Shown: positions 19,030 through 28,085 of the stretch, piece by piece | How positions within the stretch are numbered: position 1 is the stretch's first letter | How the letters are laid out: each line of letters starts with the position of its first letter | Assembly: GCA_017451685.1 (NCBI GenBank) | Contig: JAFTNV010000026.1 | Coordinates: 1 to 38,946 of the forward strand | Source of the DNA: Alistipes sp. | GTDB taxonomy: Bacteria; Bacteroidota; Bacteroidia; Bacteroidales; Rikenellaceae | DNA length: 38,946 bases | Reading direction: 5' to 3' | Notes under the pieces: model-generated | Databases searched by the model: none | What the model was told of the DNA's origin: nothing | Seen by the model: only the letters and a program-made list of their open reading frames with translations | Program-made: the position numbers and the translations under genes

Positions 19030-21041
19030 TAGAGCGTTTTAGTTTCACGATAGATGCGGGCGTTGCCATCAGCATCGTATGCAGCACCGGCGTAGTAAAC
19101 GGTGTCACCCTCCTTGAGGTTGCTGTCGTGGATGGTGAAGTATGTCTGGTTGGTAACCTCGTTGTAGAAGGTTGTATCCTTCTCCTCCACGAGATACTTA
19201 AGAAGCTCATCGTCGCTGAGGTTGTAGACGGTGTCGTCATTTACAATGTGGCTCATTCTGATGGTTGCCACAGCGGTATCCATATCGAGGTATATCCATG
19301 CCTGAATCCAGCCCTGAGCCTTATTGGTGGTGAACAATATCTCCTTAACGTGCGGGCCCTCTTTTACCTCCTTCGTAGTGAAGTCGCGGTATTCGGGAGC
19401 TGTAGTGTAGGTGCCGTCGGGCACCATGCCGATAACGTATACCAAGTACTTGGTGTTGGGCGTGAGGCCATCGATAGTCCATGAGTTGTACTCAGTCTCC
19501 AAGGCGCGTGATAGCCACTCCTCCTTGCTCATGGCGTAGGTGTGAGAGTCTACCCACTTCTGGTACTCGGCAGCGACAAACTCGTCGTTGTACTTCTTGA
19601 TAGCATCGGCATTAGCACCATACTCCTCGAATGTGGCGTAAGGCATGTAGCTGAAGATATGGGGTGTAGGCTTGATGTAGGGGTCGAATGATACGCCACA
19701 TGACGTCGTTGTAGGCGTGCCAAGTGTGATTAAGAACTCGCATGTCGAAGCATCCGCAGCCTTAGTCTTAAATGCCACCTTCGTGAGAGGTGTTGTCACC
19801 TCGCCACCGAAGTAACCGAATACCAAGCAGTAGTAATCCTTGTTGGGGATAAGGGGGCACTCCGTAACTGAAGATGTGCCGCTGTACATGTGGTCTGTGA
19901 TATAGTTGCCCTGCGCTGCAAGGATAGCCTCGATAATCTCGTCGTCCGTAAGTGCGGTGCCCTCCTCGTCGTACATATACTCCTGGAGCTCGAAGAGAGC
20001 TACGTATGACTCGTTGTGTGCGGGTGCTACGTAGAATGTTGCGCGGTCATCCTCGATAGTGGCCTCGGTCACCTGGTAGGTGTTCATCGGGGGATTACCC
20101 GTCTTGATATGTAGAACCTTGGCATCCGTCGTGGCAGTGCCGTCAGCGCCGATACCGAGGGCGAACACGTAGTAGTCGCTTGCAGGCTGAATGCCATCCT
20201 CCGAGTCGAAGTCGGCAACCAGCGAACCGAAGTTAGAGATAGCACCTACGGCCTCCGCTACGCTTACGCTGTTCTCCGATGCAATCGCGGGGATGTACTC
20301 TGCGATGAATGCGGGGATGTTGGCAGGATCGCTCGTGCAGTACTCCTCGTATGCTGCTGCGGGGAAGATGTCGAAGTAGTAACCTACGGTCTCATCCGAG
20401 GGAACGATGGTTACTGAGAATGAGTTTGCGGTAGTGTTGCTACCCTCAACAATCTCGAACTCGCAATCCAACTTCTCGACCTTTGTCGTTGTGAACGTAA
20501 ACTTGTTTACGGTCGTCAGCGCTGCACCGTCGGCTGCGTTAATGCCATAGACATAGAATACATACTCGGTGAGGGGGCTGAGGCCTGTGTAGCGCCACTC
20601 CTTGTCACCATTTACAGCCGCCTCGTTGAGGAGCTGTGCGATGGTCATGCCGGCACTCTCGGCAACGGCTGTAAAATACTCGATGTTTGCGGTGATGACC
20701 TCCTCGTCCGTCTCGGGCATAACCTCCTTGATGACGAGCTGGTAGAAGTACTTCATCTCCTTGTTCTCGGGCTCGATGTTAAGCCACACATCGCCAGAGT
20801 GAAGTGCCGTGAGCGTAACGGTGAAGTCCTCCATAACGAAGGGAACATCCACCTCGGGCTTCGTCTGCTGGCCGTCGTCACCGGGCTTCTCGTTCTCGTC
20901 GCCAGGCTGCTCATTCTCGTCGCCGGGCTGCTCCTCGTTGGGCTTCTTGCCATCGTCGATGGGATCCTCCTGACAACCTACGGCTACGCCAAGAGCGAGG
21001 ACTGCCATAAAGAAGAACTTGAAAAAGTTGTTAGTTTTCAT
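19029..21041 (-). CDS. Multi-domain Fn3-like lipoprotein, first gene of the protease operon
   Basis: A 670-residue lipoprotein. The signal peptide ends at Cys23 (VAVGCQEDP), followed by an acidic linker of tandem GDENEQP-type repeats. About four Fn3-like modules follow, each ending in a YVFYVYGI-, YYVFALGI-, YYCLVFGY- or YLVYVIGM-like strand and a short T-rich strand (FTFTTTK, FTTKEVKE). It is the first of five co-oriented lipoprotein genes reaching to 13556 that include a subtilase. No catalytic motif is seen. The long spacing from the PG0541-type gene and the hairpin at 21184 suggest that a new transcript starts here, though I found no convincing promoter. Confidence 0.75.
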   Translation of the reverse strand: MKTNNFFKFFFMAVLALGVAVGCQEDPIDDGKKPNEEQPGDENEQPGDENEKPGDDGQQTKPEVDVPFVMEDFTVTLTALHSGDVWLNIEPENKEMKYFYQLVIKEVMPETDEEVITANIEYFTAVAESAGMTIAQLLNEAAVNGDKEWRYTGLSPLTEYVFYVYGINAADGAALTTVNKFTFTTTKVEKLDCEFEIVEGSNTTANSFSVTIVPSDETVGYYFDIFPAAAYEEYCTSDPANIPAFIAEYIPAIASENSVSVAEAVGAISNFGSLVADFDSEDGIQPASDYYVFALGIGADGTATTDAKVLHIKTGNPPMNTYQVTEATIEDDRATFYVAPAHNESYVALFELQEYMYDEEGTALTDDEIIEAILAAQGNYITDHMYSGTSSVTECPLIPNKDYYCLVFGYFGGEVTTPLTKVAFKTKAADASTCEFLITLGTPTTTSCGVSFDPYIKPTPHIFSYMPYATFEEYGANADAIKKYNDEFVAAEYQKWVDSHTYAMSKEEWLSRALETEYNSWTIDGLTPNTKYLVYVIGMVPDGTYTTAPEYRDFTTKEVKEGPHVKEILFTTNKAQGWIQAWIYLDMDTAVATIRMSHIVNDDTVYNLSDDELLKYLVEEKDTTFYNEVTNQTYFTIHDSNLKEGDTVYYAGAAYDADGNARIYRETKTL

Positions 21042-21183
21042 AATTGTTTGGTTAAAGTATTAATATTAATGTCATTTACAACTGCGAAAATAATATTTAT
21101 TTCTTAAATATTACCATAAATAGCCTTAAAATTTAGCAGTAGATGAATAAATATGCCAATATGCATTTCATGACTCTTAAAAT

Positions 21184-21224
21184 ACACCAAAGGCCGACCA
21201 ATCGAATTGGCCGACCTTTGGTGT
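21184..21224 (-). terminator. Terminator of the efflux operon
   Basis: A long inverted repeat (ACACCAAAGG...CCAAT, 3-base loop, ATTGG...CCTTTGGTGT) whose two mismatches become G-U pairs only on the minus strand. It sits 17 bases past the stop of the PG0541-type gene and is followed by TATTTTAAG in that direction. Confidence 0.8.
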
Positions 21225-21240
21225 GAGAGGGTAGTTGCAA

Positions 21241-21534
21241 CTACATCGCCTGTGTGATATCCCACACGAAGGCGCGTGAGCCCTGCTGCTCGGTTGTTGA
21301 GTCTATCTCGCGCACGGCATTGAGCAGTGCCTCGACCTTCTCGTCCTCGACAATGGCAAGGATTGAGGTGTTCATCGAGGGCCATGCGTGTGTGCCGTAG
21401 TGAGGCTCACCGGTATACGTACCGCGACCCTCGGTGAGCGCCCAGCGTGTGAAGCCACGTACGCCGTGGTCGTCCAACATCTTATTCACACGGTCGGTGA
21501 GCGCCTGGTTGTATGATAAAAAGAATGCTTTCAT
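21241..21534 (-). CDS. PG0541-family transporter-associated, PII-like protein
   Basis: A 97-residue cytoplasmic protein. It resembles small PII-like proteins (ferredoxin-like fold with a variable T-loop) and, from its position right after an RND pump gene, corresponds to what is called the PG0541 family, named after a Porphyromonas gingivalis gene next to an efflux operon. The strand MKAFFLSYNQALTDRVNKML and the SILAIVEDEKVEALLNAV helix region fit the PII order. A GEPHYGTHAWP segment occupies the loop where PII has its nucleotide-contacting part. Its function is not known; it may sense a nucleotide or ion and control the pump. The gene ends the operon before a strong terminator. Confidence 0.8.
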   Translation of the reverse strand: MKAFFLSYNQALTDRVNKMLDDHGVRGFTRWALTEGRGTYTGEPHYGTHAWPSMNTSILAIVEDEKVEALLNAVREIDSTTEQQGSRAFVWDITQAM

Positions 21535-21548
21535 TTCGTTTCGTATGT

Positions 21549-24500
21549 TTATTGGTTATTTGCCTCTAAGGCCTTCTGCTTCTGTGCGCGGATAAATGCC
21601 TCCTGCTGAGCCAACAAGCGCGCCTTGCGTGCTGCCTTACGCTCCTTGCGGCCCTCCAACATAGCGTAGAGCGCAGGAACGATGAAGAGCGTCAACAGCG
21701 TAGACATAAGCAGACCGCCGACAACCGCGATACCCATTGGCTGCCATATCTCCGAGCCCTCGCCGATACCCATAGCCATAGGCACCATGCCAAGGACGGT
21801 AGTGAATGAGGTCATAAGCACGGGGCGCAGACGGCTCTTACCACCGGCGATAACGGCATCCGCTACGGGCATACCACGCTCCACCAAGAGGTTCATATAG
21901 TCCACCATCACGATACCGTTCTTCGTAACGATACCCACAAGCATAATGGCACCGATAAGAGCAATGATCGACAGCGGTGTATTTGTGAGCCACAAGGCGA
22001 TAAATACACCCGACATAGCGAACGGCAATGTAAACATAATGATGAAGGGGTAGACGAGCGACTCGAACTGCGTAGCCATCACGATGTATACGAGCACGAT
22101 GATAAGAATCAACAACGTACCGATGTCGCCGAAGGCCTCGCCCTGATCCTCGATAGAGCCACCGAGCTCGAGCGTGATGCCCGCAGGAGCAGTATAGTCC
22201 GCCAAGAGAGCATTTACCTCAGCCACAGCGTCGCCAAGGGCTACATCAGCACCCACGGTACTCTCCACCGTAACGATACGCTGACGGTTCTCGCGCTCGA
22301 TCTCGGGTGATGAGAATACCTCCTGTACCTCGGCAACCTCCTTCAATCTGATAGGACGTCCCATAGAGGTGTAGAGGATGATATTTTCTACCTCCTCGAT
22401 ACTCTCGCGGAAGGGCTCGTCGTAGCGTACTACGATGTCGTACTCGTCGCCATCCTCGCGGTACTTCGAGCACTCGTAGCCATAGATGCGGTTACGGATA
22501 AACTGAGCAGCCGTGGCGCTATTGAGGCCGTAGTAGGCGAGCTTCTCGCGGTCGAAGACCACGTTGTACTCGGGCTGCAAGTCCTCACGCGAGAGCTTAA
22601 CATCGCGCAACGTGCTCAATGCCGACATCTTAGCCTGAAGATCCTTGGCCGTAGCCATGGCGTTATCCATGTTGTGACCAAACACCTTGATGTTCACGGT
22701 ACTTGCACCACCGCCCATGCCACCGCCACTGCCACCGGGTGATACGGTGAATTCGCGAATCTCGGGAATGGCGGCAAGATCCTTACGCAAATCATCCGAA
22801 ATCTCGAAGATTGTCGGGCGCTCCATATCCGAGAGTCGGGGCATACGCATATTGTAGTTGATGATATGCGAGCCCGTTGTCTGCATCGCTGCGAAGGCGT
22901 TGTCCGAAGAGCTCTCACCAGCAGAGGTAGACACCATGAAGATGTAGGGGTACTTCTCCGCGATGATAGAGTCTATCTGTCGTGCCACCTTCGAGGTGTA
23001 GTCCACGTGTACGTTCTGTGGCATCTTGATGCTCATCGTGATACGTGCATTATCCGAGGGCGGGAAGAACTCCGTAGGCACCTGGCGGATAAGCATCAAC
23101 GACACAGCAAAGATGGCAATAAGAACTAATACTGTTGTCTTCTTCCAGCGTACCACAAAGCGTAGCGATGCCTCATATACGCGGTCGAGCCAACGCAGTG
23201 CCTTGTCGATAGGCTTATAGATGATACCAATACCCTTGTACGTATGCTCACCACCGTCGAGCTTAAGCATATATGCCGACAACATAGGCGTAAGGGTGAT
23301 AGCTGCGGTTGTAGATACGCAGACAACGATAGTCACGATCCAGCCCAACTCTCTAAACATGATACCCGACATGCCCGGGAGCATCGTAAGAGGCATAAAC
23401 ACAGCTACGATAACGAGCGTCGTGGCGATAACTGACAACCATACCTCGTTTGTGGCGTAGATAGCCGCCTCCTTAGGCTTCGAGCCTCGCTCGATATGCG
23501 TGGTGATGTTCTCCAACACCACAATGGCATCATCCACAACCATACCGATGGCGATAGATAGCGCCGAGAGCGAGATGATGTTGAGCGTCGAGCCTACGGC
23601 ATATAGGTATATAAAGGCACAGATAAGCGAAATCGGGATTGTAAGACAGATGATAAACGTCGCACGCCAGCGTCCGAGGAAGATCATAACGACCAAGATC
23701 ACAAAGATGAAGGCGAACATAATAGTCTCGGCCAGCGAGTTGATAGCGTCGTTAATCTCGCGCGACGACTCGAAGATGGTCTCCACCTTACAGTCGGGCG
23801 GAAGCGTGGGGATGATTCTTTCGAGCTCCTTCTGCACATCCTCGATAATCTCCACGGTGTTTGCACCCGTCTGCTTTTGCACGATAACGCGCACACCCTG
23901 ACGGCCGTTGATGCGCTCGTCCATCGTCGCCTTCTCCAGCGTATCGCGTATCTCGGCAACATCCGTGAGCTTCACGGTGCGACCGCCGATGTTCGAGATG
24001 ACGATGTCGCGCAACTCACGCGAGTCGTCGAACTCCAAGTCCGACTTGAGGTTGAACGTCTGGTTGCCAAGGTCGAGGCTACCTGCCGGAATGTTGACAT
24101 TCTCGGCAGCGATGATACCACCAAGCGACTCGATGGTAAGGCCGTATGCCTCCAACTTCTTGGGGTCTACGTTCACCTGCACCTCGCGCTCACGAGCACC
24201 GATGACGGCCACCGAGCCGATACCGTTGATGCGGTTGAGCTCGTTTACCATCCTATCGTCGAGAATCTTAGCAAGGGCAGCGTAGCTCTCGTCCGCCGTG
24301 ATTGATAGCATCATGATAGGCATCATCGACGTCGAGAACTTCATGACGGTGGGGTACTCCACACCGTCGGGTAGGAGTGACTGCGAGCGGCTCACAACAT
24401 CACGCACATCGTTTGCCGCCTCCGTGAGGTCACATCCGTATTCGAACTCCATCGTCACGATTGATACGTTATCGGACGACTTTGAGGTAATCTTGTCGAG

Positions 24501-24728
24501 GTTATCGACAGAGTTGAGCTGATCCTCCAACACACGGGTGATGTTGGTCTCGATATCCTCGGCATTACCGCCCGGGTACATAGTGATAACACTGATGTAG
24601 GGCACCTCGATGTCGGGGAACTGGTCGACGCCGAGCTTATTCACCGAGAACAAGCCAAAGACGATGACCGCTATGAATATTAGCGCGGTAGAAATCGGTT
24701 TTCGTACCGCTGATTCGTAAATTTTCAT
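21549..24728 (-). CDS. RND-family (HAE1) efflux pump inner membrane subunit
   Basis: A 1059-residue AcrB-type drug/proton antiporter of the inner membrane. The N-terminal helix begins after MKIYESAVRKPIS, as in the family. Two large periplasmic loops are present, with TM clusters around 335-545 and 865-1030. The proton-relay Asp pair (Asp399 and Asp400) in AIGMVVDDAIVVLENI of TM4 is intact, as is the matching TM10 region with Gly-rich GIVTKNGIVMVDY. Length is typical. A Gly-rich segment near residue 670 is a family-variable loop. The partners are the MFP and TolC-like genes upstream in the same transcript. Substrates cannot be predicted; the TetR gene at the head suggests that the pump responds to a small ligand. 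Confidence 0.95.
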   Translation of the reverse strand: MKIYESAVRKPISTALIFIAVIVFGLFSVNKLGVDQFPDIEVPYISVITMYPGGNAEDIETNITRVLEDQLNSVDNLDKITSKSSDNVSIVTMEFEYGCDLTEAANDVRDVVSRSQSLLPDGVEYPTVMKFSTSMMPIMMLSITADESYAALAKILDDRMVNELNRINGIGSVAVIGAREREVQVNVDPKKLEAYGLTIESLGGIIAAENVNIPAGSLDLGNQTFNLKSDLEFDDSRELRDIVISNIGGRTVKLTDVAEIRDTLEKATMDERINGRQGVRVIVQKQTGANTVEIIEDVQKELERIIPTLPPDCKVETIFESSREINDAINSLAETIMFAFIFVILVVMIFLGRWRATFIICLTIPISLICAFIYLYAVGSTLNIISLSALSIAIGMVVDDAIVVLENITTHIERGSKPKEAAIYATNEVWLSVIATTLVIVAVFMPLTMLPGMSGIMFRELGWIVTIVVCVSTTAAITLTPMLSAYMLKLDGGEHTYKGIGIIYKPIDKALRWLDRVYEASLRFVVRWKKTTVLVLIAIFAVSLMLIRQVPTEFFPPSDNARITMSIKMPQNVHVDYTSKVARQIDSIIAEKYPYIFMVSTSAGESSSDNAFAAMQTTGSHIINYNMRMPRLSDMERPTIFEISDDLRKDLAAIPEIREFTVSPGGSGGGMGGGASTVNIKVFGHNMDNAMATAKDLQAKMSALSTLRDVKLSREDLQPEYNVVFDREKLAYYGLNSATAAQFIRNRIYGYECSKYREDGDEYDIVVRYDEPFRESIEEVENIILYTSMGRPIRLKEVAEVQEVFSSPEIERENRQRIVTVESTVGADVALGDAVAEVNALLADYTAPAGITLELGGSIEDQGEAFGDIGTLLILIIVLVYIVMATQFESLVYPFIIMFTLPFAMSGVFIALWLTNTPLSIIALIGAIMLVGIVTKNGIVMVDYMNLLVERGMPVADAVIAGGKSRLRPVLMTSFTTVLGMVPMAMGIGEGSEIWQPMGIAVVGGLLMSTLLTLFIVPALYAMLEGRKERKAARKARLLAQQEAFIRAQKQKALEANNQ

Positions 24729-24776
24729 CTCTCAAATAGTCTTCTTATTGCATTAACAACTATTGGATGTGTGTGG

Positions 24777-25793
24777 CTACTCGTTAACCACCTCTACAGC
24801 CTTGCCATCCATAAGGCGCACGAACGACGTTGTGGCAACCTCCTCGCCGGCATTCAGACCCTTGCGAATCTCCACTTTGTCGGCAACCTTACGACCATCA
24901 TCTACGAGACGATAGTTAGCCATGCCATTCTCGATAACGTATACGAAGCGCTCCGACGAGCCTGCCTGCTTCTGCACGGCGATATCGTCAATCATGACGG
25001 CCTCGCGCTGACCCATGTTAAACGTCGCGCGTGCATACATGCCGGGGCGCAGACGCTCGTTGCTGTTGGGGATTGTCACCTCCACGCCAAAGGTGCGTGT
25101 TGCGGCATCCAACGAGGGGTTTATGCGCGATACCTTACCCTCGAATACCTCGCCGGGGAAGATGTCTACGTGTATCTCTACGGGCTGACCAACCTTCACG
25201 TTGGGGTAGTACTGTTCCGATACGTTGGCCATAACCTTGAGCTTGTTAATCTGCATGATGTGGAGTATGGGCATGCCGGCAAAGAGGTCACCATTCTCGT
25301 AGTTACGTGCCGTCACGACACCCGAGATGGGCGACTTAATCTCCGAGTTCTTACGCATGTTTGCCACCATCTCCTTCTGGAGGTTGAGGGTATTCTCAAT
25401 CTCGATAAACTGCTGGTCTGAGATGCCGCCTGCCTCGTGTACGGGCTTCATGCGGTTGTAGCTATCCTCTACGGTGGCGAGGTTAATCTCGAGCTGCTTG
25501 AGGCTCGTGCGGTTGAGCGTGGCAACAACCTCGCCCTCCTTCACGCGGTCGCCCACGTCGAACTTGATATAGTCGATGTGCAAGCCCTGTGCTGCGGGGG
25601 TGATGTCGTTCTCCTTGTAGGGTAGAATCTCCGAGGTGTAGGTCTCCTTGAGGTCGATGGTCATAACCTCGGCCACGCAGCTCTTTACGGCCACGGCGCT
25701 CTCGGTCGTAGTCTCCTCGGTGGCTGTCTGCTGGTTCGAGTTGCAGGCAGCAAATGAGGCCGCTGCAACGATAAACATAATGTACTTCTTCAT
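24777..25793 (-). CDS. RND efflux periplasmic adaptor (membrane-fusion) lipoprotein
   Basis: A 338-residue HlyD/AcrA-type adaptor. The lipobox gives Cys17 (AASFAACNSN), so it is anchored in a membrane and bridges pump and outer channel. Domain order is visible: a beta-strand region with a lipoyl half-motif (YIKFDVGDRVKEGEVVATL), an alpha-helical hairpin (about 95-140), the second lipoyl half (IKSPISGVVTARNYENGDL), and the beta-barrel and proximal domains (KVGQPVEIHVDIFPGEVFEGKV). It lies between the TolC-like gene and the pump gene, in the usual order. Confidence 0.93.
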   Translation of the reverse strand: MKKYIMFIVAAASFAACNSNQQTATEETTTESAVAVKSCVAEVMTIDLKETYTSEILPYKENDITPAAQGLHIDYIKFDVGDRVKEGEVVATLNRTSLKQLEINLATVEDSYNRMKPVHEAGGISDQQFIEIENTLNLQKEMVANMRKNSEIKSPISGVVTARNYENGDLFAGMPILHIMQINKLKVMANVSEQYYPNVKVGQPVEIHVDIFPGEVFEGKVSRINPSLDAATRTFGVEVTIPNSNERLRPGMYARATFNMGQREAVMIDDIAVQKQAGSSERFVYVIENGMANYRLVDDGRKVADKVEIRKGLNAGEEVATTSFVRLMDGKAVEVVNE

Positions 25794-25826
25794 AATATTT
25801 GTATTTTTAATTTTTATCCCGTTGTG

Positions 25827-27182
25827 TTACTCTACATCTGAGGGTGTTACGTCCTCCACGCCAAGTGCCTTCTCGTACTCGGCATGTGCAGCGAGGTAGT
25901 TGTATATCGACTGCGAGTAGCTCAGCTGCGCCTGTGTGAGCGACAGCTGTGCGGTGTTAAGCTCGATGATGGTTCCCGCACCGGCGTTGTAGCGCGTGAG
26001 CGATATGTCGTATGCCTTCTCTGCCTGCTCCACCGTGAGCTCGTTGGCAAGCATCGTCTCGCGTGCCGTGAGCAGCGTGTTTATCGAGGCCTGCACCTGT
26101 AGGCGTATGCCCTCCTCGGCGTATGAGCGCTGAAGGTCGAGCTGTGCCATCTGGTTGCGCACCTCGCGGAGCTGGTTTGTCTTCTTCAATCCCGAGAAGA
26201 TGGGTATCGAAATCTGTGCACCTACAGATATAGGGTACTGCCACCAGAACTTCGACTGGCTCTCGGCAGCGGCACGTGTGCCTCCCATGGCGCCACCCAT
26301 AAGACCGCTGAGGTCGATACGCTCCTGACCGATGTACGATATTGAGCCAAAGGCTACCAACGAGGGCATGCGCGTAGTCTGGATAAGCTTCTCCTGATGC
26401 TCCAACAGTTCGCGCTGGAGGTCTAAGGTCTTAAGCGTGGTGTTCTCGGCAATATCTGTCGAGTAGTCCTCGCCAAGGAGCACCTCGGTGCGGAAGTCGT
26501 CGAGCGTGCCGCTAACCTCTATCTCGAGATCCTCGGGCAACGAGAGGTACATCTTGAGCTGTAGCTTGGTGATGTCGATGGCGGTCTCTGCCTGCAGCAC
26601 CTGAGGCTTGAGGTTTGAGAGCTGCACCTGCGCTGTGAGGTAGTCGTACTCCGAGGCAAGACCGTTGTCGTAGAGATCCTTGGTGTTGTCTACCACGCGC
26701 TGTGTTGTCGCTACAGCCTCGTTTAGCACCTCGAGCGACTGCTCCGCGAGGAGCACGTTGTAGTATGCCGAGCGTACCGCAGCGATGAGGTCTATGCGGT
26801 TGGCACGTGCGCTCTCCACGGCCGTAGCCATCTGCGTGCGTGTCATCTTCATCTGGCGGTATACCGAGGGTACAAAGAGGGGTAGCGATACGTTACCCGA
26901 CACGTTGAACGTGTTCTTACCACCAAACGAGAAGCCCTCGGTCATCTCCTGACGGCGAATAGCCAAGGCGTACTGTCCCGAGGCTTCAATCTGCGGGTAG
27001 AGTGTCGATGCTGCCTGCTTGTAGACATAGTCGTAACGCTCGACCTCCAAGTCGGCCACCTTGACGGTGGGGTTGTCGTTGAGTGCAATCTCTATCGCCT
27101 TGTCGAGCGTGAGCTGCACCTGAGCCTCTGCCACGCCAAGCGAGGCAAGACCCATACACATCATCATTAAAATCCTTTTCAT
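25827..27182 (-). CDS. TolC-family outer membrane efflux channel
   Basis: A 451-residue outer membrane efflux protein. Signal peptide residues 1-20 end at AEAQ. Two homologous halves of long helices with beta-strands follow, as in TolC/OprM. Family traits include LTLDKAIEIALNDNPTVK at the mature N terminus, YYNVLLAEQSLEVLNEAV, and RYNAGAGTIIELNTAQLSLTQAQLSY near the C terminus. It is the outer-membrane exit for the adaptor and pump encoded just downstream, and starts 73 bases after the regulator gene. Confidence 0.93.
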   Translation of the reverse strand: MKRILMMMCMGLASLGVAEAQVQLTLDKAIEIALNDNPTVKVADLEVERYDYVYKQAASTLYPQIEASGQYALAIRRQEMTEGFSFGGKNTFNVSGNVSLPLFVPSVYRQMKMTRTQMATAVESARANRIDLIAAVRSAYYNVLLAEQSLEVLNEAVATTQRVVDNTKDLYDNGLASEYDYLTAQVQLSNLKPQVLQAETAIDITKLQLKMYLSLPEDLEIEVSGTLDDFRTEVLLGEDYSTDIAENTTLKTLDLQRELLEHQEKLIQTTRMPSLVAFGSISYIGQERIDLSGLMGGAMGGTRAAAESQSKFWWQYPISVGAQISIPIFSGLKKTNQLREVRNQMAQLDLQRSYAEEGIRLQVQASINTLLTARETMLANELTVEQAEKAYDISLTRYNAGAGTIIELNTAQLSLTQAQLSYSQSIYNYLAAHAEYEKALGVEDVTPSDVE

Positions 27183-27255
27183 CCTATTATTTTGTTTATT
27201 TGTTTTATCTCGCTGATTGCTTGTTGCACTAACTATACTATAACGTACCGCAGAC

Positions 27256-27873
27256 CTAAATATTATCGAAATATTTCGTTTTGTAAGAGTCGAATGCTAT
27301 TTTACCCTTTTCGGTGCATAGCCCGCGTATGAATATGAGCAGAGCGTAGTACATCATGGCAATGAGTTCGTCCGACGGTGCCTCCTCGTGTAGCGTGTTT
27401 ATGAGCATGCCATGTACGGAGTTGTGCAGCAACTTTATGGCATACTCCTTATTTATATTAGGTTCGAAGTAACCATTTGCTACACAGTTGTCCATCCACT
27501 TTTCGAGGTCGTTGTACGACTTCGACTGCACGTCGTGCTCCAAGCGGCTGTATACCGAGGGGTAGAAGCGACGCATGTTGCGGCGCATGCGGCCGGCTAT
27601 TGGCGCAGCATCCATCATTCCGCGTAGACTGAGCATCATCACTTCGAGCGAGTTATCCACATCGGCAATCTCCTCCATGCGGCGCTCGCGTGAGGTCTCG
27701 GAGTAGTGGCGTATGCTCTGGTAGATAAGCTCCTCCTTGTCGCCAAAGAGTTCGTAGAGTGTTCGCTTCGAGATGCTTAGCTCCTGCGCGATGTCATCCA
27801 TGCGCACCGCCTTGATGCCCTGCTCGATGAACATCTTCGATGTGTACTTAATGATATCCTCCCTGTTTGCCAT
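27256..27873 (-). CDS. TetR/AcrR-family transcriptional regulator of the efflux operon
   Basis: A 205-residue dimeric regulator. Residues 4-50 form the TetR helix-turn-helix with the usual order: a first helix ending MFIEQGIKAVRM, DDIAQELSISKRTLYELFGDKEELIYQSI. The rest is an all-helical ligand-binding region with no recognisable ligand signature. It is transcribed ahead of the TolC-adaptor-pump genes and so likely represses its own operon. The ATG at 27873 was chosen because it starts the HTH domain and follows a good promoter; the 263-residue ORF from 28047 would run through that promoter. Confidence 0.92.
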   Translation of the reverse strand: MANREDIIKYTSKMFIEQGIKAVRMDDIAQELSISKRTLYELFGDKEELIYQSIRHYSETSRERRMEEIADVDNSLEVMMLSLRGMMDAAPIAGRMRRNMRRFYPSVYSRLEHDVQSKSYNDLEKWMDNCVANGYFEPNINKEYAIKLLHNSVHGMLINTLHEEAPSDELIAMMYYALLIFIRGLCTEKGKIAFDSYKTKYFDNI

Positions 27874-27882
27874 CTCTATACG

Positions 27883-27905
27883 TATATTTTCACGGTGCAA
27901 ATATA
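27883..27905. promoter_or_regulatory. Candidate TetR operator
   Basis: A 23-bp inverted repeat, TATATTT, nine bases, AAATATA, overlaps the -7 element and transcript start of the TetR gene. A second perfect palindrome, TATACGTATA (27877-27886), lies between this and the start codon. Binding of the regulator to either would block the operon. This is inference from position and symmetry. Confidence 0.45.
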
Positions 27906-27928
27906 GCGCAGAAAACTCAAAAAACAAA
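27898..27928 (-). promoter_or_regulatory. Promoter of the TetR-efflux operon
   Basis: On the minus strand TTTG (27928-27925), a 19-base spacer and TATATTTG (27905-27898) match the Bacteroidetes promoter exactly. The expected start near 27891 gives a leader of about 18 nt. Confidence 0.7.
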
Positions 27929-27986
27929 AAAAGTTTTATAGTTTTCGCGGTTTTCTTTGGTCGATTCTTCTGAAACACGAAAAAAG

Positions 27987-28019
27987 TATGCGAGTGACGC
28001 CCAACGCGCCACTCGCATA
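27987..28019 (-). terminator. Terminator of the 350-residue lipoprotein gene
   Basis: TATGCGAGTG and CACTCGCATA pair perfectly over 10 bp, with a further partial inner stem. Read on the minus strand it is followed by CTTTTTTCG, a U-run. It lies 66 bases past the lipoprotein stop. Confidence 0.8.
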
Positions 28020-28085
28020 ATTGGCAATTTGTTCGTGACAAATCCACCTATGTCTACTCGCTACTCAAACCTCGCTTACGGCTAT

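Noticed and set aside
27874-28047. N-terminal extension of the TetR gene (start at 28047)
   Set aside because: It would run through a strong promoter, the operator candidate and a terminator; the HTH domain begins right at 27873.
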